Origin: Gallaecimonas sp. GXIMD4217
GTDB lineage: Bacteria; Pseudomonadota; Gammaproteobacteria; Enterobacterales; Gallaecimonadaceae
DNA length: 64,000 nt
Direction: 5' to 3'
NCBI RefSeq assembly: GCF_038087665.1
Contig: NZ_CP149925.1
Span: 124,001-188,000, forward strand
Shown: in pieces, positions 25,905 to 34,579 of the stretch
Numbering within the stretch: the first letter of the stretch is position 1
Layout: each line of letters begins with the position of its first letter
The notes under the pieces: generated by a model
What the model saw: only the letters and a program-made list of their open reading frames with translations
Told to the model about the DNA's origin: nothing
Databases searched by the model: none
Translations under genes and position numbers: made by a program

Positions 25905-26399
25905 ATGAACAAGATGAAACGCTCGAACTACATTACCCGCGAGGGCTGGCAGGCCCTGGACCAGGAGCTGAAATACCTGTGGAAGGTGGAGCGGCCCCAG
26001 GTGACCCAGGCGGTGTCCGAGGCCGCGGCCCTGGGCGACCGATCCGAAAACGCCGAGTACATCTACGGCAAGAAGCGGCTCAGGGAAATCGACCGCCGGG
26101 TGCGCTTCCTGACCAAGCGCCTGGACGCCCTGACCATAGTGGATCCCAGCCCACAGCAGGAGGGCAAGGTCTTCTTCGGCGCCTGGGTGGAGGTGGAGGA
26201 CGAAGAAGGCAAGGTCCAGCGCTTTCGCATCGTCGGCCCCGACGAGTTCGATCTGCGCCAGGGCAAGCTCAGCGTCGACAGCCCCATGGCCCGGGCCCTG
26301 ATCGGCAAGCAGCTGGACGACGAGGTCTGGGTGCAGACCCCCACCGGCCGCCGGCCCTGGGTGGTCACCGCCATCCGCTACCGGCCCTTCGAGGGCTAG
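25905..26399 (+). CDS. greB: Transcription elongation factor GreB
   Basis: GreB rescues backtracked RNA polymerase by stimulating transcript cleavage. The product is about 164 residues with the N-terminal coiled coil carrying the acidic tip (LGDRSENAEYIYGKKRLREIDRRVRFL; the DRSENAEY tip holds the Mg-coordinating residues) and a C-terminal FKBP-like domain (PQQEGKVFFGAWVEVEDEEG, SPMARALIG). Start may be ATG 25905 or the nearby ATG 25914, which would give the E. coli-like MKRSNYITREG; neither has a strong ribosome site. Stop overlaps the barrel-protein gene stop by four bases. Confidence 0.94.
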   Translation: MNKMKRSNYITREGWQALDQELKYLWKVERPQVTQAVSEAAALGDRSENAEYIYGKKRLREIDRRVRFLTKRLDALTIVDPSPQQEGKVFFGAWVEVEDEEGKVQRFRIVGPDEFDLRQGKLSVDSPMARALIGKQLDDEVWVQTPTGRRPWVVTAIRYRPFEG

Positions 26400-27778
26400 A
26401 AGCTGAACTTGCCGTACAGCATCATGTAGTACCAGTCGTCGTCGGCGCCGGTGAACTGCCTGGCACCCCGGTCCGGGCTGGCATAGGCGCCCACCAGGCT
26501 GAAGGACAGGTGGTTGTGGGGGTACCAGTCGAGGATCAGGTTGAACTCCTGGGCGAAGGCCTCGCTGCCGACCCCCATGCCGGCGGCCTTGTCCAGGCGG
26601 AAATCGTACCAGCTCAGGCTCACCGCCAGATCCTCCCTGGGGCTGACCGCCAGGCGCAGCAGGTGGGAATTGAGGTTGGAGTTGATAAGCACGTACTCGC
26701 CCAGGATCTCGCCCTGGTACCAGTAGCCCCAGTCATAGAAGCCGTAGAAGAGCGGGTCGAAGTTGCGGTTGCTGCCGTCGTCCGGGTCGCCGTCCCCCTC
26801 GAAGCTGGCGTACCTGTAGGTCAGGGCGGGCGACCACTTTACCCGGTCGAAGTCGTAGCGGGCCGACAGGTACCAGCCGTCGGCGTCATGGGCCCGGCCG
26901 TTGTCCTGGACCACGTACTCGCCGTCAAGACGGAGCTGGTCCAGGGCCGTGCCCGGCAGCCAGGCCTTGAAGGGGGTCAGGCTGAAGCGCCCATCATAGA
27001 TGTCCATGCCGTCCCTGGGCTTGGCGTTGGCCGACAGCCGGTAAAGGCCGCCCCCCACCGAGCCCAGCTCCCCCAAGTCGTAGTCCAGGGTGACGCCGCT
27101 GGCCCTGGTGTTGTGGTCGGGATGGTCCGGGGCCTTGTTGTCGTTGCCCTTGAGGTAGATCAGCTCGGCCTTCAGCCCCTGGTAGTTGACGCGGGCAATG
27201 GCGGCGTAATCGGCGGCCTTGCGATCGCCCAGCCAGAATCCCGAGCGGTCGCCGCCATTGTTGGCCTGGGAGAAGAACAGGAAGCCGGTGCCGGCCACGT
27301 ATTGCTGGCGGCCGAAGGAGATATCCAGGAAGTCCTCGCCCAGCTCGGGGAAGAGGTTGCCGGAGCGCCAGCCGACATAGGCCCGCTCGACGGCGGTGTC
27401 GCTGGTGTCGCCCAGGCCGACGTTGGTGCCGGCGGCGTCTATGCCTTCCTGGCCCACCGCCAGCAGGGTCAGCTGGCCGTAGAAGCTGCTGCCGTTATCC
27501 AGCACATAGTTGCCGTTGAGGCTGGGCATCAGCGCAAACTCCAGCCAGTCGGTGGAGCTGTCACCCAAGTTGCCCTCGGCGTCGCCGAACCAGGAGTCGG
27601 TTTGGTCGAACCAGGCGAATTCCGCCTTGAAGGCGGCCCGGACGCTGCTCCCCTGGTCGTCCTGCCAGAGCGCCAGGGGATCCCGCTCCTCGTCGGCCCG
27701 GGCGAGGAAGGCGGCCGGCAGCAGGGCGATTGAGACCAGGAGGTAGGCGGCGGGGCCTATGGCCTTTGCGATCATCAT
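26396..27778 (-). CDS. Outer-membrane beta-barrel protein (alginate-export/porin-like)
   Basis: This 460-residue protein has a signal peptide (from ATG 27778, MMIAKAIGPAAYLL to AFLARA) and many short amphipathic strands ending in a C-terminal Phe (MLYGKFSF), as in outer-membrane barrels. Segments such as ISFGRQQYVAGTGFLFF, LGDRKAADYAAIARVNYQGL and FSLVGAYASPD recall the alginate-export/OprE-like family; the Asp-rich loops suggest solute binding. It is divergent from ompR across about 200 bases, with a candidate OmpR half-site between them. The exact solute is unknown. Confidence 0.72.
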   Translation of the reverse strand: MMIAKAIGPAAYLLVSIALLPAAFLARADEERDPLALWQDDQGSSVRAAFKAEFAWFDQTDSWFGDAEGNLGDSSTDWLEFALMPSLNGNYVLDNGSSFYGQLTLLAVGQEGIDAAGTNVGLGDTSDTAVERAYVGWRSGNLFPELGEDFLDISFGRQQYVAGTGFLFFSQANNGGDRSGFWLGDRKAADYAAIARVNYQGLKAELIYLKGNDNKAPDHPDHNTRASGVTLDYDLGELGSVGGGLYRLSANAKPRDGMDIYDGRFSLTPFKAWLPGTALDQLRLDGEYVVQDNGRAHDADGWYLSARYDFDRVKWSPALTYRYASFEGDGDPDDGSNRNFDPLFYGFYDWGYWYQGEILGEYVLINSNLNSHLLRLAVSPREDLAVSLSWYDFRLDKAAGMGVGSEAFAQEFNLILDWYPHNHLSFSLVGAYASPDRGARQFTGADDDWYYMMLYGKFSF

Positions 27779-27898
27779 GGGCGATAAGTCCTCTGCTTGG
27801 GTGCCGGGCACCCCATCTTGAGAAAAATAGGCCATTCCGGGCGCCTTGCCTGCCGGTCGTCCCAAGTCTGGCCCCTTCGGACCCCTGGGCTCCCATGG

Positions 27899-27916
27899 GT
27901 AATTCTTTGTAACAAA
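27899..27916. promoter_or_regulatory. Candidate OmpR-type site between the porin-like gene and ompR
   Basis: GTAATTCTTTGTAACAAA resembles the OmpR consensus (TTTACTTTTTGNAACAT), especially the TTTGTAACA core. It lies about 65 bases before the ompR start and about 120 bases before the divergent barrel gene. Similarity is by eye only and may be coincidental. Confidence 0.3.
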
Positions 27917-27980
27917 AGCGGCTAGGCTGGCTGTGGCAAACTTTTTATAGTAGTGACAGTACCTTGTGGGAGTGAGTCAG

Positions 27981-28706
27981 ATGGGACAGGAAACAACCAA
28001 GATCCTGGTGGTCGACGACGACATGCGGCTGCGTTCCTTGCTGGAGCGTTACCTGGTGGAGCAGGACTTCCAGGTCCGCAGCGCCGCCAACGGCGAGCAG
28101 ATGGACCGGCTGCTGGAGCGGGAGAATTTCCACCTGATGGTGCTGGATCTGATGCTGCCCGGCGAGGACGGCCTGGCCATCTGCAAGCGCCTGCGCCAGA
28201 AGGACGAGCACCTGCCCATCATCATGCTCACCGCCAAGGGCGACGAGGTGGACCGCATCATCGGCCTGGAGCTGGGCGCCGACGACTACCTGCCCAAGCC
28301 CTTCAACCCCCGCGAGTTGCTGGCCCGCATCAAGGCGGTGCTGCGCCGCCGTACCGCCGAGGTCCCGGGCGCCCCGTCCAGCGAGGAGCAGATGGTGTCC
28401 TTCGGCAAGTTCAGGCTCAACCTGGCCACCAGGGAGATGTTCGACGAGGACCAGCCCATCAGCCTCACCTCCGGCGAATTCGCGGTGCTCAAGTCCCTGG
28501 TCACCCATCCCAGGGAGCCGCTGTCCCGCGACAAGCTGATGAACCTGGCCCGGGGCCGGGACTATTCGGCCCTGGAGCGCAGCATTGACGTGCAGGTATC
28601 GCGGCTGCGGCGCATGATAGAGCCGGATCCCAGCCGGCCCCGCTACATCCAGACCGTCTGGGGCCTGGGCTATGTGTTCGTGCCCGACGGCAGCCCCAAG
28701 GAATGA
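27981..28706 (+). CDS. ompR: Osmolarity response regulator OmpR
   Basis: OmpR is the DNA-binding partner of EnvZ, adjusting porin and envelope genes to osmolarity and pH. The 241-residue protein has a receiver domain with acidic pocket Asp12-14, phosphorylation Asp56 in LDLMLPG and Lys106 in YLPKPFNP, and a C-terminal winged-helix domain ([40 protein letters not shown]). ATG 27981 agrees with E. coli and follows GGGAG; the GTG at 27966 is less likely. Stop and the envZ start overlap (ATGA). Confidence 0.96.
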   Translation: MGQETTKILVVDDDMRLRSLLERYLVEQDFQVRSAANGEQMDRLLERENFHLMVLDLMLPGEDGLAICKRLRQKDEHLPIIMLTAKGDEVDRIIGLELGADDYLPKPFNPRELLARIKAVLRRRTAEVPGAPSSEEQMVSFGKFRLNLATREMFDEDQPISLTSGEFAVLKSLVTHPREPLSRDKLMNLARGRDYSALERSIDVQVSRLRRMIEPDPSRPRYIQTVWGLGYVFVPDGSPKE

Positions 28707-30013
28707 GGCTGATCCCCAAGTCCGCCTTCGGCCAGACCGTCATGCTGCTGGCGGCACTGCTGCTGGTGAACCAGCTGGTCAGCTACATGATGGTGCTGGT
28801 CTATGTGATCAAGCCCAACTACGACCAGATCAACGACCTGCTGGCCAAGCAGGTCAAGGTGGTGTTCCTGGACGAGCCCCTGGACGGCCGCGAGCGCCTG
28901 GAGCTGCCCGACGAAATGCGGCGGCGCTTCTGGGAGGCCACCGGCATCGAGATCTTCAAGGAGAAGGTGGCCCTGGACATGGGCCTCAAGGACGCCACCT
29001 ACTACAGCATCCTCTCCGAGCCGCTGAGCCGCGAGCTGGGCGGCGAGACCGAGGTGCGCATCTCCCAGGACGACATCTTCACCATCTGGGTGCGCCCACC
29101 CATGGCGCCCCAGTACTGGCTGAAGATCCCCCTGACCGGCTATGACGCCTCCGAGCTGTCGCCGTTGCCCATCTACCTGACCATGATCGGCTTCCTGTCG
29201 GTGTTCGGCGGCTGGCTGTTCGCCCGGCGCATCAACAGGCCCCTGAAGAGCCTGGAGGTGGCGGCTCGCCAGGTGGGGCGCGGCGAAAACCCCGACAAGC
29301 TGCGTGAAGACGTGGGCTCCCAGGAGATCCAGGCGGTGACCACCGCCTTCAACCAGATGGCCAGGGGCATAGCCCAGCTGGAGGAGGACAGGGCGCTGCT
29401 GATGGCCGGGGTGTCCCACGATCTGCGCACCCCCCTGACCCGCATCCGCCTGGCCACCGAGATGATGTCGGCAGACGAAAGCTACCTGCGCGACGGCATC
29501 ATCGGCGACATCGAGGACATGAACGCCATCATCGACCAGTTCATCGCCTATGTGCGCCAGGACCGGGAGGACCAGCCGGAGATAGCCGAGCTCTGCCCCC
29601 TGGTGGAGGACGCGGTGTCGTCCTTTGCCGAGCGGCCGCTGCAGGTGGAGCTGCTGCTGGGCCCCCTGCCGGCGCTGCGGCTGCGGCCGCTGTCGCTGAA
29701 AAGGGTGCTCTACAACCTGCTGGAGAACGCCGAGCGCTACGGCCGCGGCAACGCCAGGGTGCTGACCCGGCTGTCCCGGGACGGCAAGTGGGCGGAGCTG
29801 GTGGTGGAGGACGACGGCCCCGGCATCCCCGAGCCCGAGCGGGAGCGGCTGTTCCTGCCCTTCGAGCGGGGCGACAAGGCCAGGGGCTCCCACGGCTCCG
29901 GCCTGGGCCTGGCCATCATCAAGAAGATCGTCGACTCCCACCGCGGCCGCATCGCCCTGGGCGAAAGCGAACTGGGCGGCCTGAGGGTGACCATAGGGCT
30001 GCCGCTGCACTGA
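28703..30013 (+). CDS. envZ: Osmosensor histidine kinase EnvZ
   Basis: The 436-residue kinase has two membrane segments (about residues 11-35 and 155-175) flanking a periplasmic domain, a HAMP linker, and the phosphorylated His239 in [21 protein letters not shown]. The ATP-binding domain shows [19 protein letters not shown] and [18 protein letters not shown]. It phosphorylates and dephosphorylates OmpR. The four-base overlap with ompR and a strong terminator 20 bases after its stop define the two-gene operon. Confidence 0.95.
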   Translation: MRLIPKSAFGQTVMLLAALLLVNQLVSYMMVLVYVIKPNYDQINDLLAKQVKVVFLDEPLDGRERLELPDEMRRRFWEATGIEIFKEKVALDMGLKDATYYSILSEPLSRELGGETEVRISQDDIFTIWVRPPMAPQYWLKIPLTGYDASELSPLPIYLTMIGFLSVFGGWLFARRINRPLKSLEVAARQVGRGENPDKLREDVGSQEIQAVTTAFNQMARGIAQLEEDRALLMAGVSHDLRTPLTRIRLATEMMSADESYLRDGIIGDIEDMNAIIDQFIAYVRQDREDQPEIAELCPLVEDAVSSFAERPLQVELLLGPLPALRLRPLSLKRVLYNLLENAERYGRGNARVLTRLSRDGKWAELVVEDDGPGIPEPERERLFLPFERGDKARGSHGSGLGLAIIKKIVDSHRGRIALGESELGGLRVTIGLPLH

Positions 30014-30033
30014 AGGCATAAAGTGCCGCCAAG

Positions 30034-30056
30034 GGCCCGCTTCGGCGGGCCTTTTT
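30034..30056 (+). terminator. Rho-independent terminator of ompR-envZ
   Basis: GGCCCGC (30034-30040), a TTCG loop, and GCGGGCC (30045-30051) followed by TTTTT. It closes the ompR-envZ operon. Confidence 0.92.
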
Positions 30057-30059
30057 CAT

Positions 30060-30091
30060 GGGCGTTTTCGCGCACAGGGGCGAAAACGCCC
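30060..30091. promoter_or_regulatory. Perfect 11-bp inverted repeat, candidate enhancer for the sigma-54 regulator
   Basis: GGGCGTTTTCG (30060-30070) and CGAAAACGCCC (30081-30091) are perfect inverted arms around ten bases. The centre is about 97 bases before the likely start of transcription of the adjacent -24/-12 promoter, a normal distance for an NtrC-type activator site. It is not followed by a T-run in either direction, so it is probably not a terminator. An overlapping GGGGCG-AAAA-CGCCCC dyad (30077-30092) shares the right arm. Confidence 0.55.
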
Positions 30092-30146
30092 CTGCTGCAA
30101 TACAATGCCTCTCCTTAAAACCCTTTAAAAACAGATAGATAAATAT

Positions 30147-30161
30147 TGGCATCCCTTTTGC
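30147..30161 (+). promoter_or_regulatory. Sigma-54 (-24/-12) promoter of the efflux module
   Basis: TGGCATCCCTTTTGC has the TGGCA and TTGC elements with the required ten bases between GG (30148-30149) and GC (30160-30161). It lies 36 bases before the adaptor gene ATG, in an otherwise AT-rich gap. The operon it precedes encodes its own sigma-54 activator, which makes the match more credible. Confidence 0.72.
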
Positions 30162-30196
30162 CCTTGTTCTGTCATGCCATAAGCCAAGGAGTAGAA

Positions 30197-31441
30197 ATGG
30201 ATATCGCCAAACAGCCGCGCAAAAGCTGGAACCGCAGGTGGCTGCTGCTGCCCACCCTGGTGGTGGTCGCCGGCCTGGCTTGGAGCCTGCAGGGCCCCGA
30301 TGCCAGCCGCAGGGTGGCGCTGGCCGACATCGGCACCGCCAAGGTACAAGAGGGCGACTTCCAGGTGCAGGTCGAGGGCTTCGGCACCCTGGTCTCGGCC
30401 CGGCAGCGGGTGGTCACCACCCAGGTCAAGGGGGTGGTGGAGCAGATCGCCGTGCGCCCCGGCGCCCAGGTCAAGGCCGACACCCTGCTGCTGACCCTGA
30501 GCGACCCCGAGCTGGAGCAGCAGCACCATGACGCCAAGCTGGCCCTGGAGCGGGAAGAACTGGCCCTGGCGGCACTGAAGCTGGAGCAGGGGGTCGAGCT
30601 GTCTCGCCAGCGCCAGGAGGTGTTGAGGCTGCAGGGGGAGACGGAGCTGGCCGCCCTGGAACACCAGGCCAACGGCGAGCTGGCCAGCAAGGGCATCGTT
30701 TCCAGGCTGGATCTGGCCAGGAGCCGGCTGCGCCATGAACAGCTGCAGCGCCAGTGGCGTTTCGAGCAGCAGCGCCTGGAGGAGCTGGAGGAAGTGCTGG
30801 AGCAACGCCGGCGGATCCAGGCCGGCCAGGTGGAGCGGCTCAGCCGCCAGCTGGCCCTGGTCGACAGGCGCAAGGCGGCCCTGGAAGTGAGGGCCGGCCT
30901 GGACGGCATGCTGCAGTCCCTGGACGTGGAGGTGGGCCAGAGCCTGCCCCTGGGGCACAGGCTGGCCACCGTCGGCGCCCAGGATCAGCTGCTGGCCCAG
31001 GTCGACATCCCCCAGAGCCAGGCCGGCGCCCTGTCCCTGGGCGACAGGGTCGAGGTCGACACCAGGGGCGGCCAGGTGGGCGGCAGCGTCAGCCGTATCG
31101 AGCCCGTGGTCAACGGCGGCACCGTCCGGGTCGAGGTGACCCTAGAAGGCGAGCTGCCCGCCAACGCCAGGCCGCAGATGCGGGTCCGGGCCAGCATCCA
31201 TACCGACACCCTCAGCGGCGGCCTCTATGTGGCCAGGCCCGCCAACGCCTACGAGGGCCAGCGCGGCCGCCTGTACCGCCTCGACGAGGACGGCCTGGCC
31301 CGGCTGGTACAGGTGCGCTTCGGTGCCGGCAACGACCGCCAGATCCAGATCCTCGAAGGCCTGAAGGCCGGCGACAGCATCATCACCTCCGACAGCGGCC
31401 ACTGGCTGCAGCAGGAGCTCGACTGGTTACAAATCCAATAA
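30197..31441 (+). CDS. Periplasmic adaptor (HlyD/MacA-type) of an ABC efflux system
   Basis: The 414-residue protein has one N-terminal membrane anchor (about residues 15-30), a split biotinyl/lipoyl-like domain, a long coiled-coil hairpin rich in Glu/Gln/Leu/Arg (about residues 100-225), then beta-barrel and membrane-proximal domains (LLAQVDIPQSQAGALSLGDRVEV, RPANAYEGQRGRLYRL). It should link an inner-membrane ABC transporter to an outer-membrane channel. A good AAGGAG lies before ATG 30197. It is the first gene after the sigma-54 promoter, and its stop overlaps the next reading frame. No TolC gene is present here. Confidence 0.87.
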   Translation: MDIAKQPRKSWNRRWLLLPTLVVVAGLAWSLQGPDASRRVALADIGTAKVQEGDFQVQVEGFGTLVSARQRVVTTQVKGVVEQIAVRPGAQVKADTLLLTLSDPELEQQHHDAKLALEREELALAALKLEQGVELSRQRQEVLRLQGETELAALEHQANGELASKGIVSRLDLARSRLRHEQLQRQWRFEQQRLEELEEVLEQRRRIQAGQVERLSRQLALVDRRKAALEVRAGLDGMLQSLDVEVGQSLPLGHRLATVGAQDQLLAQVDIPQSQAGALSLGDRVEVDTRGGQVGGSVSRIEPVVNGGTVRVEVTLEGELPANARPQMRVRASIHTDTLSGGLYVARPANAYEGQRGRLYRLDEDGLARLVQVRFGAGNDRQIQILEGLKAGDSIITSDSGHWLQQELDWLQIQ

Positions 31442-31458
31442 TGAAGAAGGAAATGCCC

Positions 31459-32145
31459 ATGATCACCCTGACCGATATCCACAAGTCCTACCATACCGAT
31501 ACCCTGGAGACCCTGGCCCTGAGGGGGATCAGCCTGACCATAGCGCAGGGCGACTATGTGTCCATCAATGGTCCGTCCGGCTGCGGCAAGTCCACCCTGC
31601 TGTCCGTGCTGGGGCTGATGGATGACGCCAGCCAGGGCCAATACCACCTGGGCGAGGTGGAGGTCAGCGCCCTGAGCCGGGCCGACAGGACCCGGCTGCG
31701 CCGCGACCGCATCGGTTTCGTGTTCCAGTCCTTCAACCTCATCGACGAGCTGAGCGTGTTCGACAACGTCGCCCTGCCGTTGCGTTACCAGGGCCTGGCC
31801 ACGGACGGTATCCGCGAACGGGTGGAGCAGTGCCTGGAAGCGGTGCAGCTGGCCCACAGGGGTGGCCACAAGCCGGCCCAGCTCTCCGGTGGCCAGCAGC
31901 AGCGGGTGGCCATCGCCAGGGCCATAGTGACCAACCCGGATCTGCTGCTGGTGGACGAACCCACCGGCAACCTGGACAGCCACAACGGCGAGGCCATCAT
32001 GGCGCTGCTGGACCAGCTCAACGAGCGGGGCTGTACCATCGTCATGGTCACCCATGACGCCGCCTTTGCCCGCCGCGCCAAGCGCCAGCTGCACCTGCTG
32101 GACGGCCGGCTTATCGCCAGCGAAGCCCTGCGCCAGGCCGTGTAA
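31459..32145 (+). CDS. ABC transporter ATP-binding protein (MacB/LolD type)
   Basis: The 228-residue ATPase contains Walker A GPSGCGKST (residues 38-46), Q-loop VFQSFNLIDELSV, signature LSGGQQQRVAIARA (about 142-155), Walker B LLLVDEPTGNLDS and the switch His in VTHD. The GLMD.. and EPTGNLDS features are typical of the LolD/MacB group that powers mechanotransmission rather than substrate passage. ATG 31459 has AAGGAA at suitable distance; an in-frame ATG at 31441 overlapping the adaptor stop is possible. It works with the adaptor and the permease on either side. Confidence 0.92.
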   Translation: MITLTDIHKSYHTDTLETLALRGISLTIAQGDYVSINGPSGCGKSTLLSVLGLMDDASQGQYHLGEVEVSALSRADRTRLRRDRIGFVFQSFNLIDELSVFDNVALPLRYQGLATDGIRERVEQCLEAVQLAHRGGHKPAQLSGGQQQRVAIARAIVTNPDLLLVDEPTGNLDSHNGEAIMALLDQLNERGCTIVMVTHDAAFARRAKRQLHLLDGRLIASEALRQAV

Positions 32146-32154
32146 GGAGGCCCC

Positions 32155-34572
32155 ATGAAGCATTATCTGTTTTGGCTGCGCCAGGAGCTGGCCGGCTTCT
32201 TCTCCAGACCCCTGCTGCTGTCGACCCTGGTGATCAGCTTCGGCCTGACCCTGGCCATGGTGGCCACGGTCGCCGCCGTCGGCCAACCCCTGCTCAGCCG
32301 CAGCGATCTGCTGGCCCAGCGCGACAACCTCTACGTGCTGGATCTCCAGGCCAAGATCGGCGGCAGCCGGCTGCCCTTTGCCGCCACCAACTTCCACGAG
32401 CCCCTCAGCCAGCGCATCGGCCGCGATGTCCTGGCGGTGCAGATGAGGGATACCCTGGCGGAGGGCAGGAACGGCGCCAGCCACGATGTCCTGATGGTGT
32501 CGGACAACTACTTCCAGGTGCTGGACGTGGCCCCCGTGCTGGGCCGGGCCTTCCAGGCGGACAGCGCCGAGGCCGGCGAGCTGATCCTCAGCCATGCACT
32601 CTGGCAACAGCGCTGGCAGGGCGATCCCCAGGTCCTTGGCCAGAGCCTGGAGCTTGGCGACAAGGCCTACCGCATCGTCGGGGTAGCCCCGGCCGAACTC
32701 CGTTATCCCAAGGGCCTGCTTCCCGAGGCGCCCGAGCTGTTCATCAGCCTGCCGGCCAAGGCCCTGGACGGCAAGGAAAATGCCTTTTCCAACGGCGACA
32801 CCCTGTTCCTGGCCAAGATGGCGGCGGGCACCGCCATGGACGAGCTGGCCGCCAGCCTGCTCGAGGATCTGCGCACCTTCTACCTGGACCAGGGCGCCGA
32901 CATCTTCAACCAGTTCGACCTGAGCCTGAAGCTGGTGCCCGTTGCCGATCGCCTGGTCAGCGCCGACGACAAGCTGGCGGTAGCGGTGCTGGCCATCTCC
33001 GTGGCCATACTGCTGTTGATCAGCCTGTCCAACCTGGGCCACCTGCTGCTGATCCACCAGGGCAAGCGCCACAAGGACGAGGCCCTGCACCAGCTGCTGG
33101 GCGGCCACTGGTGGCAGCGGCTGCTGGTGTTCGCCGGCTGCTACCTGGTGCTGTTCACCCTCAGTACCCTGATGGGGCTCTGGCTGGGACAGCTGTTGCT
33201 GGAAGGGGCCCGGTCCCTGTTCGGCGAGGCCATGCTGGTGCTGCAGGAAGCCGACATGAATAGCCCGGCCATGGCCATGACGGCGGCCATCGCCCTGGCG
33301 GCGGCGCTGCTGCTGGCCCTGCTGTCCGGCCTGCAGGGCTGGAAGCTGTCCCTGGCCGCCAGCCTGCAGCAGAGCGGCAAGGGCGGCGGTGGCCGCCTCA
33401 GCAGCCGTCGCCAGCAATGGATGAACCTGCTGCAGGTGGCCATGAGTTGCCTGCTGCTGGTGGGTCTGTGGACCAACCTCAGCGAGAACCTGGAGCTGAT
33501 GTGGCGCAAGCCCATGATGGCCCATGAGGACCGCTACCTGCTCAACCTGCGCCTGGACCAGGCCCTGGCCAGCGAGGCCAGTCCCGACAAGAGCATGGCA
33601 CCGCTGCTGGCGGCCGTGGAGCAGGTGCTGGCCGCACAGCCCGGCATCGAGGCCAGCCTGATGGGACAGACCGCGCCCAACAACGCCAGCCTGCTGGGCC
33701 TGGACATGACCACCCAGGACGGCGAGTCCCTGGACATGGTGTTTGCCTCCTGGGCCAGCCCCGGCTTCATGGACTTCTACGAGATGGAGGTGCTCGAGGG
33801 CCGGGCACCCAGGGCCGAAGACTACCGGGACGATCTGCATCCGCTGCTGATCACCCCGGAGCTGGCCGACAAGCTGGCCCGGCTCGGCGATGGCCAGGTG
33901 CTGGGTCGTCGCCTGAGCTGGACCCTGGGCGAGGAGAAGCTGCCCCAGCAGGGACAGGTGCTGGGGATCATCCACTCGCCCATGGCCGAGATGGGGGTCA
34001 CTTCCTGGATGCTGATCCCGCCCCTGCCCAGGGGCCTGGAGGCCAACTTCATACTGGCCATCAAGAGCAGCCAGCAGCCGGATCTGGCGCAGCTGGAAAG
34101 GCGCCTCAGGGATGTGCTGCCGCTGGCGCGGGTGGAGACGGAGTCCCTGGAAGAGCTGCTGCGCCGCCGCCTGGAGCCCCTCTACCTCAAGGCCGGCCTG
34201 GCGCTGTTCACCAGTGCCCTGACCCTGGTGGTGATGGCCCTGAGCCTGTTCGGCAACACCAGCTTCTCGGTGCAGCAACGCCGCCACGACATGGGTATCC
34301 GCCAGGCCCTGGGCGCCAGCGACGGCCAGCTGCTGCGCCACTACAGCGCCCAGGGGCTGTGGTCCATCTGCTGGGGTGCCCTGGCCGGCCTTGGCCTGGG
34401 GGTGCTGGGCTACCAATGGGCCAGGCAGCAGCTGGAAGGGCTGCCGGAGCCGAGCTGGCCTGGCCTGAGCGTGCTGGCCCTGATACTGTTGCTCATCGCC
34501 GCCCTGGCGCTGCTGGTGCCGGTACGGCAACTGCTGAAGAAGAACCCCATGATGCTGCTCAGGGAGTTGTGA
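32155..34572 (+). CDS. MacB/FtsX-type ABC transporter permease
   Basis: The 805-residue protein has two FtsX-type units, each with a large periplasmic domain and with the membrane helices near residues 20-45, 280-395, 435-450 and 680-800. It keeps the QQRRHDMGIRQALGASDGQLLRHY motif of the cytoplasmic coupling helix before the last helices. It is the membrane part of the adaptor-ATPase-permease set, which could export a peptide, lipid or drug, or pass an envelope stress signal. AAGGAGG is six bases before ATG 32155. Confidence 0.86.
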   Translation: MKHYLFWLRQELAGFFSRPLLLSTLVISFGLTLAMVATVAAVGQPLLSRSDLLAQRDNLYVLDLQAKIGGSRLPFAATNFHEPLSQRIGRDVLAVQMRDTLAEGRNGASHDVLMVSDNYFQVLDVAPVLGRAFQADSAEAGELILSHALWQQRWQGDPQVLGQSLELGDKAYRIVGVAPAELRYPKGLLPEAPELFISLPAKALDGKENAFSNGDTLFLAKMAAGTAMDELAASLLEDLRTFYLDQGADIFNQFDLSLKLVPVADRLVSADDKLAVAVLAISVAILLLISLSNLGHLLLIHQGKRHKDEALHQLLGGHWWQRLLVFAGCYLVLFTLSTLMGLWLGQLLLEGARSLFGEAMLVLQEADMNSPAMAMTAAIALAAALLLALLSGLQGWKLSLAASLQQSGKGGGGRLSSRRQQWMNLLQVAMSCLLLVGLWTNLSENLELMWRKPMMAHEDRYLLNLRLDQALASEASPDKSMAPLLAAVEQVLAAQPGIEASLMGQTAPNNASLLGLDMTTQDGESLDMVFASWASPGFMDFYEMEVLEGRAPRAEDYRDDLHPLLITPELADKLARLGDGQVLGRRLSWTLGEEKLPQQGQVLGIIHSPMAEMGVTSWMLIPPLPRGLEANFILAIKSSQQPDLAQLERRLRDVLPLARVETESLEELLRRRLEPLYLKAGLALFTSALTLVVMALSLFGNTSFSVQQRRHDMGIRQALGASDGQLLRHYSAQGLWSICWGALAGLGLGVLGYQWARQQLEGLPEPSWPGLSVLALILLLIAALALLVPVRQLLKKNPMMLLREL

Positions 34573-34579
34573 GCAAGAG

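Noticed and set aside
30060-30091. Second terminator of ompR-envZ
   Set aside because: There is already a strong terminator just upstream, and no T-run follows the repeat; its position fits an activator site better.
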